Positions 45,701-55,796 of a stretch of DNA of 64,000 bases are shown piece by piece. The notes under the pieces were generated by a model that saw nothing but the letters and a program-made list of their open reading frames with translations, was not told the origin of the DNA and searched no databases. The stretch comes from Chamaecrista fasciculata. Lineage: Eukaryota > Streptophyta > Magnoliopsida > Fabales > Fabaceae. Positions within the stretch are counted from its first letter, which is position 1; every line of letters starts with the position of its first letter. The stretch spans positions 124,168 through 188,167 of the forward strand of contig QANZ01021520.1 of the NCBI GenBank assembly GCA_003254925.1, in the 5' to 3' direction. Made by a program: the position numbers and the translations under genes.

Positions 45701-48700
45701 ATCCATTTATGGATTGAAGCAAGAATCCCGGAGTTGGAATCATCGTTTTGATGAGGTAGTCAAAGAGTTTGGTTTCTTGCAAAACCCTGATGAGCCTTGT
45801 GTTTTCAAGAAGGTTAGTGGGAGCACAATTGTGTTCTTGGTGCTTTATGTCGATGACATATTGCTCATTGGAAATGATGTCCCTACCTTGGAGATTGTGA
45901 AATCTTGGTTGGGAAAATCATTCTCAATGAAGGACTTAGGAGAAGCTACCTATATTCTAGGCATCAAGATCTATAGAGATAGATCTCGAAGGCTTCTTGG
46001 ATTAAGTCAGAGTACATACTTGGATAAGGTACTGAAACGGTTCAGTATGTAGGATTCCAAGAAGGGATTCATACCGATGAATCATGGTTTGCCTTGAGTA
46101 TGACGAGCCGGTTCCAACAAGACCCTGGTGAGGATCATTGGACTGCTGTCAAAAACATCCTTAAGTACTTGAGAAGGACTAAGGATGAATTCTTGGTTTA
46201 TGGTGGAACTGATGAAGAGCTATGTGTAATTGGTTACACAGATGCCAGTTTCCAAATCGACCAAGATGATTTTAAATCGCAGTCTGGGTACGTGTTTCTC
46301 CTCAACGGTGGCAGCGTGAGTTGGAAGAGTTCCAAGCAGAGCACGATTGCTGATTCTACAACGGAGTCTGAGTATATAGCAGCATCAGATGCAGCAAAGG
46401 AGGCTGTATGGATTAGAAAGTTCATTGCTGAGCTTGGAGTGGGCAATCATTTTATATATGTGTTTGTTTGAACATATTATTTTGATTAATTTATAAATGA
46501 TAAATTATCTCGTTATCATATTATTAGCATGTTTACTGTGATAACAGTCCTTGATTAACTATGTGATAATTAGTCTAAACTATCCCTGGTCGATCATTCT
46601 CGTGGGAACGTGAATGAACCAAGACCAGCATGACCTCGGTGTATAGAGATACGCGCATGTGATGCTTATCGAGAGTCATGGTGCAATTATGTAATGGGTT
46701 ACAAATTGTTGGACCGACCCGGAGAGTCCTGCATGGGTTTAATCATAAGCTAGTCTCTACTGTACACCTGTCACGATGCCCTTAGACCTGAGGTCTTGAT
46801 TATTCCGGCGTTGTAGATGCTGAACTTTGGCCTAGTCCAACGTTGCCCGTAACAGGGTAGCCATACAGGCTAGGTACGGGTTTAGTTGTTTGCCATGCTA
46901 AGGAATGTGGTTGACCAAGAAGGAACTTTGTCCCTCATTAAGATGAGAGATATTTAACTGGGCCCCTCGATGAGTTTGTCTAAGGAATGTGTGGCCACAC
47001 AGGGAAAAGGGACTAACTCAAGGAATCGAGAAAGTTGTGGTTTGGAATAAGGATGATTTTCCCATGCCTTATTCATGACCAAAATATCGTGTGACAATAG
47101 GGATTATGACAAGGTGGTGATAAGGTTAAATCGGTTTTGTTAAAACGATAACTCACGTGTTTTGGGCAGTCGTGATGGCTTGCTAGAGTCCGCTCTCGAC
47201 TTGTGAGTCATAGAGATGGCTTGCTGCCAACTTCACGTGAGGCCTGCTGAGTCACACACGAGCAGGATCAAGATACCGTAATGGGACACAAATTAAGGTT
47301 AATTCGTGAGTCACTTTAGTGACACGATTTAAGACATGGCTGAATGTCTCAGAACATGAAGTTTTGTCTTAAATAATATCTACGTTTATGATATTTAAAT
47401 TTGTTAGACAAGTTTAAATATATTAATTGTTAAATGGTTAATTTGATTAATCTATTTACAATTAAATTCTTGTTTAAAATATTAGTGAATAATAAATTAA
47501 ATAAGCTTCCTAAAAGTTAGGGGATTATTGATTTATTAAATTCTCTAATATTAGGATAACAAGGCTTGAGGGTGGCGCCTCATGCTCCTTGATTTTAATT
47601 AATAAAATTGTTTTGTTAATTAGATTCAAGATTTGAATTTGAATTCAAGATTTGATTTTGATTTCAAGATTCAAATTTTGAATTAAGATATTAGGGTAAT
47701 ATTTTAATTCAATATTGTTAGGGAATTAATAAGTTGGTTATAACTTCCTAAGAGTTAGGGTTGTTATTTTGATTTATTAAATTCCTTAACAAGAATTAGG
47801 GAATGACGCATTGTTGGTGGGTTCCATGTGCAAGATTTGATCTTGCATTTTGGATCTCAAGATTGCATTTTGAATTCAAATTAAGATATTAATGTAATAT
47901 TTTAATTAAGAATTCAAGTCCTAAATTATAATATTAATGTAATCTTATAATTTTCTAATTTGATAATCCACTAATTTAGGGATTCCCTAATTATAATTAT
48001 CAATTCCATAATTTCAAGAACAACTCTATAAATACACAGAGAGAAAGTCGACTTGCACACTTCTTCACAAAAGAAAAGAAAATTCGACTTGACCTAATCT
48101 AGATTGAGAAAGTCGACTATTTTTCCTAGAGAGAGAAAGGTGTGATCAAACCCTAAAAGGTTTGGGGTTTGTGTGTGAGTTGTGCGCCACTTTTTCTTGG
48201 GGTTCAAGAATTGTTCTTGAACATTCAAGAACTGTAGATTGGGTTTCCTGCATTCTCTTGGAGAAGAGAAGGAGGTTAGCACCTGGGTATCTGCCAAACT
48301 GCTCGTGTGGATCACTGGCAGAGGAAGGACACGTTCCAGTGGACTTCTCGGATTCGCAAGTTTCAAAGCTACCGATTGATTTTTAGGTATACATCTTCTC
48401 TTACTAGAATAAATGCAATTAGTGGATCCTGGAAGGGAATTATAGAGTATACGCTTTTAAAGTTTTTTTTTTCTTCCGCTGCGCTCGCTCTATAATTCTC
48501 CAATACTCTAATCAAATTTCAATATTAAGTTATTTCGTATACTTAAGCAAATAAGTAATATCTCAATATTACTGCAAACTCAATCAACCCCAAATATATA
48601 TATAAAAGAAATCAACCCCAAATTGTCCCAAACCGTGGTAATCCTTTATCTACCTCACTCTAAACTCTGAAGCTTTTAGCTTCCAAGTAATTGTCATATG

Positions 48701-49127
48701 ATTTTATATCTCTCATTTATTTGCAGCAGATCTAATTTTCATGTCAAAGGTTAATAGCACCTATTATTCAAGTATAGTCCTCGAAGAAACATGAAATAGG
48801 AAATAAAAATGTTCAATCTCAGCAGATATTTCAATTAATCCCACGAAAACAGAGATATAGATATGAAATCTCTAGAAAAACGATCACTAACCAATGGGCA
48901 AAGAATTCAACAACAGCAAAAGTTGCAGGGGTATCCTTGAGAACAACATCAAAATTCGTTGCATTTAAGTCAATGGCATAATCTCGAAGATCCCCCTTGT
49001 TATCATCGTTTTTAACCTCTCGAAGGATCGCACGACGTGACTCAAGTGAAGAATCTGAAGTCACAACGCAGCTAGCAAAAAGCAGGCTCAGAATAATAAG
49101 ACCCAGATAAAAACACACCGAAGACAT
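33734..49127 (-). CDS. QSOX: Quiescin-sulfhydryl oxidase, eleven coding exons
   Basis: Exons on the minus strand: 49127-48892, 39925-39901, 39809-39717, 38360-38179, 37062-36993, 36466-36398, 36316-36243, 36152-36008, 34753-34713, 34407-34261 and 34166-33734. They give one frame of 504 aa, with GT-AG introns. QSOX oxidises thiols to disulfides with O2 in the secretory pathway. Visible parts: a signal peptide (about 1-23); a thioredoxin domain with EFFAHWCPSC (active CPSC at 80-83); HYPMLFWGPP; an Erv1/ALR FAD domain with CGLW (313-316), CEEC (348-351) and WRAHNKANERL; a third pair CSSC (412-415); and a C-terminal membrane helix (about 467-485). Arabidopsis QSOX1 is about 528 aa. The 25-nt exon 2 encodes the CPSC active site. 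Intron 1 is about 9 kb because it holds the copia element. The coding sequence shows no lesion. Confidence 0.93.
34890..35690 (-). mobile_element. L1-type LINE ORF2 3' fragment in QSOX intron 8
   Basis: Minus-strand frames read INTNDLLQNRCPRMALLP, then CVMCLRSSETNIHLFL (the zf-RVT zinc-binding region), then KTLWQCEILANFWCVWLERN, then, after a small insertion, LLWDRVTFLTSLWVSS, which is the ORF2 C-terminus. A frameshift and a stop lie upstream, and reverse transcriptase is missing, so it is a 5'-truncated dead copy in the same orientation as QSOX. Confidence 0.85.
35142..35302. mobile_element. Hairpin MITE carrying snRNA-type USE motifs
   Basis: The arms (35142-35182 and 35260-35302) are nearly perfect inverted copies starting 'gatacgagtcccacatcg'. 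Each arm contains GTCCCACATCG, an exact match to the plant snRNA promoter USE (RTCCCACATCG): 35149-35159 on plus and 35285-35295 on minus. On plus, TATATAA follows at 35184-35190, 24 bases after the USE; on minus a weaker TTATAAG lies downstream. The element splits the LINE between its WLERN and LLWDRV segments. Confidence 0.75.
36522..36951. mobile_element. Foldback element, family F, with 9-bp target duplication
   Basis: The ends 'gggtaaatt' and 'aatttaccc' are perfect inverted copies. Each arm carries three 'tttggtaccctgtgg' modules and then a shared 'tttgtaattttaaccat' segment, so almost all of the 430 bp is palindromic. It is flanked by 'taaaaacaa' on both sides (36513-36521 and 36952-36960). 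A 9-bp duplication is typical of Mutator-like elements. It lies in QSOX intron 5, 46 bases from exon 6 and 41 bases from exon 5. Confidence 0.92.
37526..38142. mobile_element. Non-autonomous hAT-type element with 8-bp target duplication
   Basis: Flanked by 'cccaggac' at 37518-37525 and 38143-38150. The termini are TAGAGATGGCAA and, inverted, TAGGAAGGGCAA, close to the TAGGGATGGCAA ends known for hAT miniature elements. Subterminal regions hold many degenerate 'ggatac' and 'ggatatc' repeats; the centre is A/T only. It lies in QSOX intron 4, only 36 bases from exon 4. Confidence 0.92.
38143..41012. other. QSOX exons 2-4 region and intron sequence
   Basis: Apart from the exons, the intron DNA is AT-rich. 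A short direct duplication ('cattttagttgacctcat') lies at 39043-39060 and near 39090. No other element is recognised before the copia insertion. Confidence 0.4.
41013..43109 (+). repeat. 5' LTR of the copia element
   Basis: About 2.1 kb from TGATGGAG to TCTCCAACA. The expected start would be TGTTGGAG, so position 3 is mutated. It carries a TATA box at 42599-42606 and 'agagagaaagtcgac' repeats after it. The open frames within are shared by both LTRs and are not genes. Confidence 0.9.
42599..42606 (+). promoter_or_regulatory. LTR TATA box
   Basis: TATAAATA in 'aactctataaatacac', also present in the 3' LTR at 48027-48034. It would drive element transcription antisense to QSOX. Confidence 0.6.
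43110..43123 (+). other. Primer binding site (initiator tRNA-Met)
   Basis: TGGTATCAGAGCC begins at 43111, one base after the 5' LTR end. It is complementary to the 3' end of initiator tRNA-Met, the usual copia primer. Confidence 0.9.
43690..46440 (+). pseudogene. Broken copia pol (protease, integrase, reverse transcriptase, RNase H)
   Basis: Segments in order: protease with WVLDTACGSHIC (about 43790-44110, then a stop); GAG-pre-integrase HCRLGHINEKC and CESC (about 44210-44335); an integrase core with HSDVCGPM, SDRGGEY and WNGVSERRN (open 44336-45253); reverse transcriptase starting EMQSMYDNKVW (45344), frameshifted near 45545-45710, with YVDDILLIGND at about 45846; and RNase H with YTDASF and KQSTIADSTTESEYIAASDA (to 46440). 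The last segment stops at AELGV, where the frame runs into the 3' LTR. No gag or CCHC zinc knuckle is found between the primer site and protease, only about 600 bases of other sequence. Confidence 0.9.
46441..48505 (+). repeat. 3' LTR of the copia element, first bases deleted
   Basis: It aligns with the 5' LTR from about 41032 onward; the first 19-22 bases are missing. It ends CTCCAATA where the 5' LTR ends CTCCAACA. It has a small extra duplication near 47630 and lacks one 'aaagtcgac' repeat near 48110. Confidence 0.9.
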
Positions 49128-49298
49128 GGAAACAAAAGCTATAATTAAGATTTCTCTGCACGATGATTCAGTGGGTCATTGAAAAATTTGGAAGAAAGGT
49201 GAAGCTTTTGAAGGTGGGTGTGGGGAGAGAAATGGATCTGTTAACAATTACTTTGTGAGTTAGTTTGCGAAAGATTTTGGAGCTGTTTATGAGTTTTA

Positions 49299-49306
49299 CT
49301 TTTATA
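49299..49306 (-). promoter_or_regulatory. Probable QSOX TATA box
   Basis: TATAAAAG on the minus strand, about 170 bases upstream of the QSOX ATG, a plausible core promoter position. Confidence 0.5.
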
Positions 49307-49309
49307 GCT

Positions 49310-50360
49310 GTTTATGGCACCATTGTTTTATTTGGACTTCTTAGATGAACGTCTTCTTTCTTCCTTTCTTCCTCCTCGTCTTGTTTTTAACGTATTTGAA
49401 AAAGAAACCTCATTAATAAATTTGGGTAATCAAACATAAAAAGACCAAAAATTACGAAATCAATAATGATTTATTAGTTCCTTTTTGAAAAAATCAAATT
49501 TTTTTAGTGTTCCCATATAGGGGTTATCAAATTACCATAAAAATCTCAAATTTCAATTTTTGAGTTTGCATTTGAATCAGAGCAAAAGAGTCAATAAACC
49601 TAAAAGCTGGGTAAAGAAATATTAATATGTGATAATAAATGTTTATTTGTATAAATAGAAGAATTAATATTTTTTAATTTATAAAAAATAAAATTATAAG
49701 TATAAAATATTAAATATTTCATGTATATTAAATTAAGTTAATAATATGTTGGTATCTATAACCTATCTATATAATCTATAATCTAAAATTTATTTATTTC
49801 AATGGTTATGGATGACAAAAATTGATAAAAATATTGATTAATAAAAAGATAATTCATTTTATTTCCTTCGAATTTGAATTCAAATATATGAATTGGACTA
49901 TTTACAAAATATAAAGATATTGATTTTAACATCCATTTAAATTCAGATCTTTTAACAAAAACTATAATATTGGCTAGGTTACAAATCTATTTTGGTCTCT
50001 AAAATTTGCTCAAAGTTTTGCTTTTAAAGTTTTTTTTTATGTTTTTTCCTTGAAATTTTCAAAAAGTTTCATCGTTAGTCCCTAAGCACTTTTCATTCAC
50101 CCCCCGTCGTTAAAAGTGACGTGCCAGTCTGAGTTGTCTTATTTCATCCTCTTTGTTGGTATTAAAATTGATGTGAAAGAGAGAAAACTCCAAATGAGTG
50201 TTATTAAGTGATGGATGAGCCCTTAATTAGTTGAGAGAATTTCCCTCCATACCTAAACAATTTAGGGTTCTAGTGAGAGCTTTGTTCCTCCTCCGTCATC
50301 CCCTAACTTTGTCCCTCGTCATCCCTCTTTTTACAAAATTTCTACAATCACTTGTGGCAT
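49310..50360. other. AT-rich intergenic DNA with a partial family E repeat
   Basis: No gene is seen. Positions 49985-50110 ('ttggtctctaaaatttgc', 'catcgttagtccctaagc') resemble one arm of the element at 27735. Confidence 0.4.
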
Positions 50361-50367
50361 TTCGCCA

Positions 50368-50955
50368 ATGTTTTTCAAACTGGGCTGACCATTAAACTAG
50401 TTGAAACAACGATTCAAGGTCCAATGGTTCAACCGGGGTCGGACCATTAATAATTAAATAAATTAAAAAATAATATATATAATTTAATATAATAAAAATT
50501 TACTAATAAGTACTAAAAATATATAATAAACTTTTTAAATTTAGGCTTGATTGAGTAAGAAAGTGAAAACTAAGAGGATAAAAGATAAAATGTTGAAGTG
50601 AAAACTATTAAATAGCTTATTATTTTAAGTCTAAACTCGATAAGAAAAAAAATCCTTTAAAATAGCTGTTGGGAATCCTAGGCGCCAAAACGCAGCGGAA
50701 CAAAATAAATAAAAAACTTTAAAGCGCCTAGTCCTAGAATTCCTGAACGGATCCGCTAGCAGAATTTAAAACTTTTAGATAGTGGTATACCTCACGAGTT
50801 TCAATCGGCTGGTTGTACAAGGCGTGTGNTAAAACCGTCCGGTTCAGGGCGGTTTTTACCCAGTTCATCCGGTTCTTCATCTAAACGGCTTTATAAGTGA
50901 CTCGGACCAGACCAATAGCCGGTTCATGGTTCGACCGGTCTGGTTTTCACAACCA
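50368..50955. mobile_element. TIR element with CCGGTT-type arms, split by an LTR fragment
   Basis: The left arm 'gtttttcaaactgggctgac ... ggttcaaccggggtcgg' pairs with the right arm 'gtccggttcaggg ... ggttcgaccggtctggttt'. The ends fit the widespread plant 'ttttcaaacCGG' miniature elements. A copia LTR end and an N interrupt it. Confidence 0.55.
50667..50828 (-). mobile_element. Copia LTR 3' end, inverted, ending at an N
   Basis: It begins TGTTGGGAATCC on plus (the inverted LTR terminus TCCCAACA), then 'gcagcggaac', 'cggatccgctagcag' and 'gtggtatacctca'. These match, inverted, the last part of the LTR at 18789-19423 ('tgaggtataacac', 'ctagcggatctc', 'ttccgctgcg'). It stops at the N at 50829. 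Confidence 0.7.
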
Positions 50956-52850
50956 TGATAATATGGTTCACCAACAATAAAGTCAAACCGACATTAGAAT
51001 CAATAATAAAAGATCAAACATGTTTTTGAAGTTAAAAATGCATTGCAGCAATGCAAGATCGAGTACGTGTTAATTACATGTATTATCAAAATGGGCTTAG
51101 CTCACATAGGATACAACCTCAATAATTTGTTTGGTCAAAATACCAATCCATATACAACCACTAATAGAAGAAGAACTGCAAGATTACTAGACCAAGCCTG
51201 CTATTCTATATTAAGGAAAAAGAATAGAAAAAAGAGACAGCAAACCTCTTATACAAATTAAAAGGATAATACCTTACATCTTACAAGTTATAATTAACCA
51301 TCCTAAATTCCTAACAATAACATTAAGATGATCGTTGTCATAACCGGAAGTTAAATCGTAAAATTGGTAAAACTGAAATTTTATTTACTAAAATTTTGTT
51401 AAATCGCTTATAAAATTATATATTGCTAAAATTGAGTCAAACTCAAGTAAAATCGGTAAAATCGCACAATTTTAAGATTTAAAACTATGTTTTGACAATT
51501 ATGACTCTTGTAAAATAAAAATAGAACAAAAACTCAAATTAACACAGTTTTCAAAAATATTATTTTCATACTCTTATCCATCATCATCTCTATCTTCATC
51601 TTCTTCGTCTATCATAGTCTTTATCATCTTCTTCTCCATCATCTTCCATATCGCTATCTTCATCATCACTATCATCACAATTAGTGTGTCTATTTTAATT
51701 TTTATGTTAAGTTGTATTGTTAATTTAATATTAGACATTTAGACTTATTTTAATTAATGAGAGTTGGATTTAGGAGAGTTATGAAAATTTTGATGCATTT
51801 AAATTAACTAGTGAATGACATATTATCTTACAAAATTTATTATTTCTATTTAGGTAAACTCTTACATTTTACGATCCGATTTTACACTTCTCTTTCCTAT
51901 TTTAGTTAAACTCCCAATTTTGACAACCTTCATTAAAACAACCCAAAGATAAAGCAACAAACTTCATTTGACATCTCTAAAAATTATGAAAAAAAAAAGA
52001 CATCTATGAAAATAAAAGACACTTCCACCAAATTAAAAGATGGAGTTCAAATTAAAGTTGATATCATAAGACTATAATTCTTAGAGGAAAGAAGAGAAAG
52101 CTTATACTTATAACAAGGAAAAAGTAATCTCTCTCCAAATAAAGAATATACTAAAATAAGTAAAATATTAAATAATTAGACCATAAGTTAATTTATAATT
52201 ATTCATTACAATTACAAAATTTAATATTTATATTTAAAATAACTAATAATTATTTATAAAAATTTTCAAATTTTCAATAAATTTAATCAATTAAGTTGAT
52301 TACATCATAAATCATTTTTTTTAATTTATTAAAATATTTAATTCTAACAATATTGACGATAAATCGAATATTTATCTTATTATTGATTTTGAGCTTTTAC
52401 TAATTATTTTCTCTTTCATTTTAATTAGATATTGCAATCCCATTTTATTATTACAAGTGTATTGACAAAGTAATTGGCTAACGACATATTTTTCAAATGG
52501 AGCATAGATCCGGAGAAGATTTATCCTTAATCTATCAAGCTGGAAAATACATTAGACAAAAAAAAAGAGAAAATCTATAGATATAAACACCAATAATCAA
52601 TAAATCAATAAATTATACAAAAAAGATTAATAGAAGAAGAAACCAGCTATTTGCCACGTTAGCATTTTTATTTCATTTTTCATAAACTACTTTTTTTATC
52701 ACTCACTGTGTTTTCATCACTTTCTTTTAATTATTTATTTTATTTTCACACATTTTTGCAAGATTTTAACATGAAACATTCTAGTTTGATGTTGTTTATC
52801 TATCTTTTTGTTTTCTATGAAATTGTTGAAAACAATGAATCCATTCTAGA
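50956..52850. other. AT-rich intergenic DNA between QSOX and QCR6
   Basis: A small repeat-like patch at about 51335-51525 ('aaatcgtaaaattggtaaaa', 'atcggtaaaatcgcac') and a TCATC-rich stretch at 51580-51680. No gene recognised. Confidence 0.4.
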
Positions 52851-53027
52851 GTCAACCAAAGCGGGCATAACCCGAATCCGATATTGACTATCATATTCGT
52901 CTTCTTTGATCCGAAACACAATCTCCGATAAACCCATCAACAAACGCAGCCATTTTCGCCCACCTCCTACTCCCACTGCGAGATCTGTTCGCTCTGTCAA
53001 CTTCGTCTTCTCCCGCTTCCCTCGCCA

Positions 53028-55796
53028 ATGTACGCCCTAACTTTCTTTCTCTCTTTCTTTTTTTCTTAATGGGATCTATATTCTTCTTTAATAAGATTGC
53101 GATACTTTTCCTATTCTCTTTTGCAAATCTAGGGTTTGCGAATTTCCTGCCATTTGATGTATATATTTACTGTTGGGTTTTTCTCTCGCTAAAGTTTTAG
53201 TATCCGTCCGATTCGCGCGGAAGTAGCGGAAAATGGAAGTCAAAGAGTTAAATTGTTTTGAGTTCCTTTTAGTTGTTTTCAACTTACCTTCAGTTAAGGT
53301 TCCTGTTTAATGCGGTGAACTGAGATTGTTACATGCTAGGTTTTCGATTTAGTTAAACTTAGCTGCTATTTGAATTCTATACATTCTAGAGTGGAATTTG
53401 ATGAGATATAGTATAGATCATTAGCGGCTAGCGATCACCCCTTTGGTTAACATCTTCAAAGGAAAAGCATTGTTGTTGGGTTTGTGATTTAGACTTCAGA
53501 GGACTTGGCCAAGACCCTGGCGTTGACTCATTTCATTGACTTTTCTATTATTTCATTCTCTCAGTTCAATTTACTTGTTTCCCTTGTGTGAGTTCGTTTA
53601 CATCTATTATTCTATCTATATAAGCTTATCCAATTTTAATTATAATTTTCCGAAATAATAGTTTTTCACTACATTTTGAGCACTGATCTATTAATTTTGT
53701 GTTGGAATTATATTGAAATGTATGTGAGGAAGGCACATCGTTGTATTTGCATTGCATTGTATTTTCTACCATACATGTAGAATAGGTATAATAGAATTCT
53801 TGAGATGTGCCATGTGCATGCAGCTGACCACATCTATGTACCAAAATATTTTGACTATGTCTGAGCTTTGAACTCATTTTTTGTTCCCTTTATTTGGACT
53901 TATTTGATTTGGTCTTGAAGTGTATTTGATTGTATGAGATGATACGGGTTACTTGTAACTGTGATTGGTGCAACTGGATTGGGGTTGGTACATCTATGCG
54001 TTAAACATTTAGAGATGCAGATATTCGAGCATATCTCTATTGGATCATTTGGAGCCATGACTTGCCAATTTTATTGGGATGACCATATAAGTCATAAGTG
54101 GGTTCTCATTTTTTAATAAAGTCATTGGAGCGGACTAACAATAAAGTCTAAAAAACTAATCTAGAAGCATATAACAAGATAGCAAATGATTGATAATTTG
54201 CTACAGTTGAAAATTGAGAAGGAACCTGAAAAAGAAATGTAAATTGAGAAAAGTAGCCGTTCTTGATCGTAAACTTGTTTTGGATAAAGTATGTGATATG
54301 TCGGTGTTCATGGCTTCAAGGTATTGAATTCCATAACTCAGATTATATTTGAGGGTTACAGAATGTCACAAAATTAGTATTCAACATTACTTCTTATGGA
54401 AATTATGGCATATGTTGGTACTTGAATGTTTTTATTTGATCCTTTCGAAAATTTGTATCAGTAGCTTCTGCCCAAGTTCCGCTGGTTATTGTTTTATTTT
54501 TTGGCTCCCATGTCATTGCACTTGTATTTGGTATTTATTATTGTTGTTTCATTTATGCTTTTTGTTGTGATTTAGGGCTGATGAAGAGCCTGTTGATCCA
54601 AAGACATATCTTGAGGAGTCTTGCAAACCAAAGTGTGTGAAATCGTTTCTTGAATACAAGGTGTGCTTTTTGAAATTTAGAACCATAAGCAATATGTTGA
54701 TAGATGAGCTTCAGTGTTAATTTAAGTTGTCAATGCAAGCTTCTTTTGTTTGCCAGCTTTAAAACTCTGGTATATGGTAATGGAAGAAAACTGTGGCATC
54801 ATGTGGCATTTTTTTTAAGCTTCTCATTAATTTGTTGTTGGTATATCTTTTCCTTTTGCATTAGTTAATTTTGTGCTAGGGTATACTAAAGGATACTGTT
54901 GTAGTAACCTAGAGTGGGTCTCTAGGTAGAGGAGTATTGGAAGTTGGCACAATAAAATTTAAGCAACAACTATAGGACAAAAGGGAAATGCCAGCTTGAG
55001 GAAAGATGTAGAGATCACTACAATATGTTCAGTGATAGCATGGTAAAAACTATTGTGGAGGGCTGTAATTCGGTGCACAGAGAAATTTTCCTGTTATCTG
55101 AGTTTTGTACAGCCCATTAATGCTTAATGGGTTATTCTTCCATGTTGAAATTGGTATAAACTTGAGCTATCGTATGATTGTCCAAGTTCTGTTCATTTGT
55201 TTTGTTTAATTTTGTTGTTCTCTCTTATTCTGTGGAGAATATGCCACTTGTGTTTTGTAATCATTTGACTCTGTGACAGCCCTAAGAGTGGAAATTTTGT
55301 TAAAGGTTTTTGTTGATAAGATTCAATTTCGTTGATACTTTTGGTGAAGCTGGAGCAGTTTCAACTTAAGATTTTCTCTGCTTGGAGTCTCAAACGTGTT
55401 TTTGTATATCTGTGGGGTTGTAAGAACCAAAGCCACTAATTTTCTATCGTGATACTGATGCAATAATTCAATTAGTTTGAGAAGAGAGACCCGACATTGT
55501 TTATTGTTCATTCTGCTCTGATTCTTTTATCCCTGCAAACAAAATTCTTGGTTAGATGATGAAAATAATTCTTGTACTTGCTACAGGCATGCGTTAAAAG
55601 GATTGAAGGTGACGAGTCTGGGCACAAACACTGCACAGGGCAATATTTTGATTATTGGCATTGTGTTGACAAATGTGTAAGTATTGCTCTTTAATTATTA
55701 CACAGTTATTGAGTCATATCTTTATGTTGCCATTCCATGCTAAATCATAATCGTGCTATGCAGGTTGCACAAAAGATATTCAGCAAACTGAAGTAA
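53028..55796 (+). CDS. QCR6: Cytochrome b-c1 complex subunit 6 (hinge protein)
   Basis: Four coding segments: 53028-53029 (AT of the start codon), 54576-54660, 55587-55676 and 55764-55796, giving 69 aa, the usual plant length. The product is the small acidic hinge subunit of mitochondrial complex III, which helps cytochrome c dock to cytochrome c1. It begins MADEEPVDPKTYLEESC and has the cysteine pattern ESCKPKC...ACVKR...KHCTGQ...HCVDKC, with ESGHKHCTGQYFDYW in the middle and ends KIFSKLK. The paired cysteines are the CX(n)C disulfide type of intermembrane-space proteins. Intron 1 (GT at 53030, AG at 54575) splits the ATG after AT. This is the only way I found to give the conserved N-terminus a start codon. 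QSOX lies head to head, about 3.9 kb away. Confidence 0.92.

Larger units (their letters stand above)
41013..48505 (+). mobile_element. Ty1/copia LTR retrotransposon, defective, in QSOX intron 1
   Basis: A 7.5 kb element flanked by the 5-bp duplication CTCTA (41008-41012 and 48506-48510). It has two long LTRs, an initiator-Met primer site and protease, integrase, reverse transcriptase and RNase H remains in copia order, inserted opposite to QSOX transcription. The gag region is gone, the pol frame is broken by stops and shifts, and the end of RNase H, the polypurine tract and the first bases of the 3' LTR are deleted. By eye the LTRs differ at roughly 20 positions in the first 600 aligned bases, so the insertion is not very recent. 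Confidence 0.93.

Noticed and set aside
42666-48495. Open frames repeated at 42666-43130 and 48094-48495
   Set aside because: They occur in both LTRs because the LTRs are copies; there is no domain or independent evidence of coding.
51043-51261. 72-aa open frame
   Set aside because: No recognisable domain, no promoter or splice context, and a composition typical of random AT-rich DNA.
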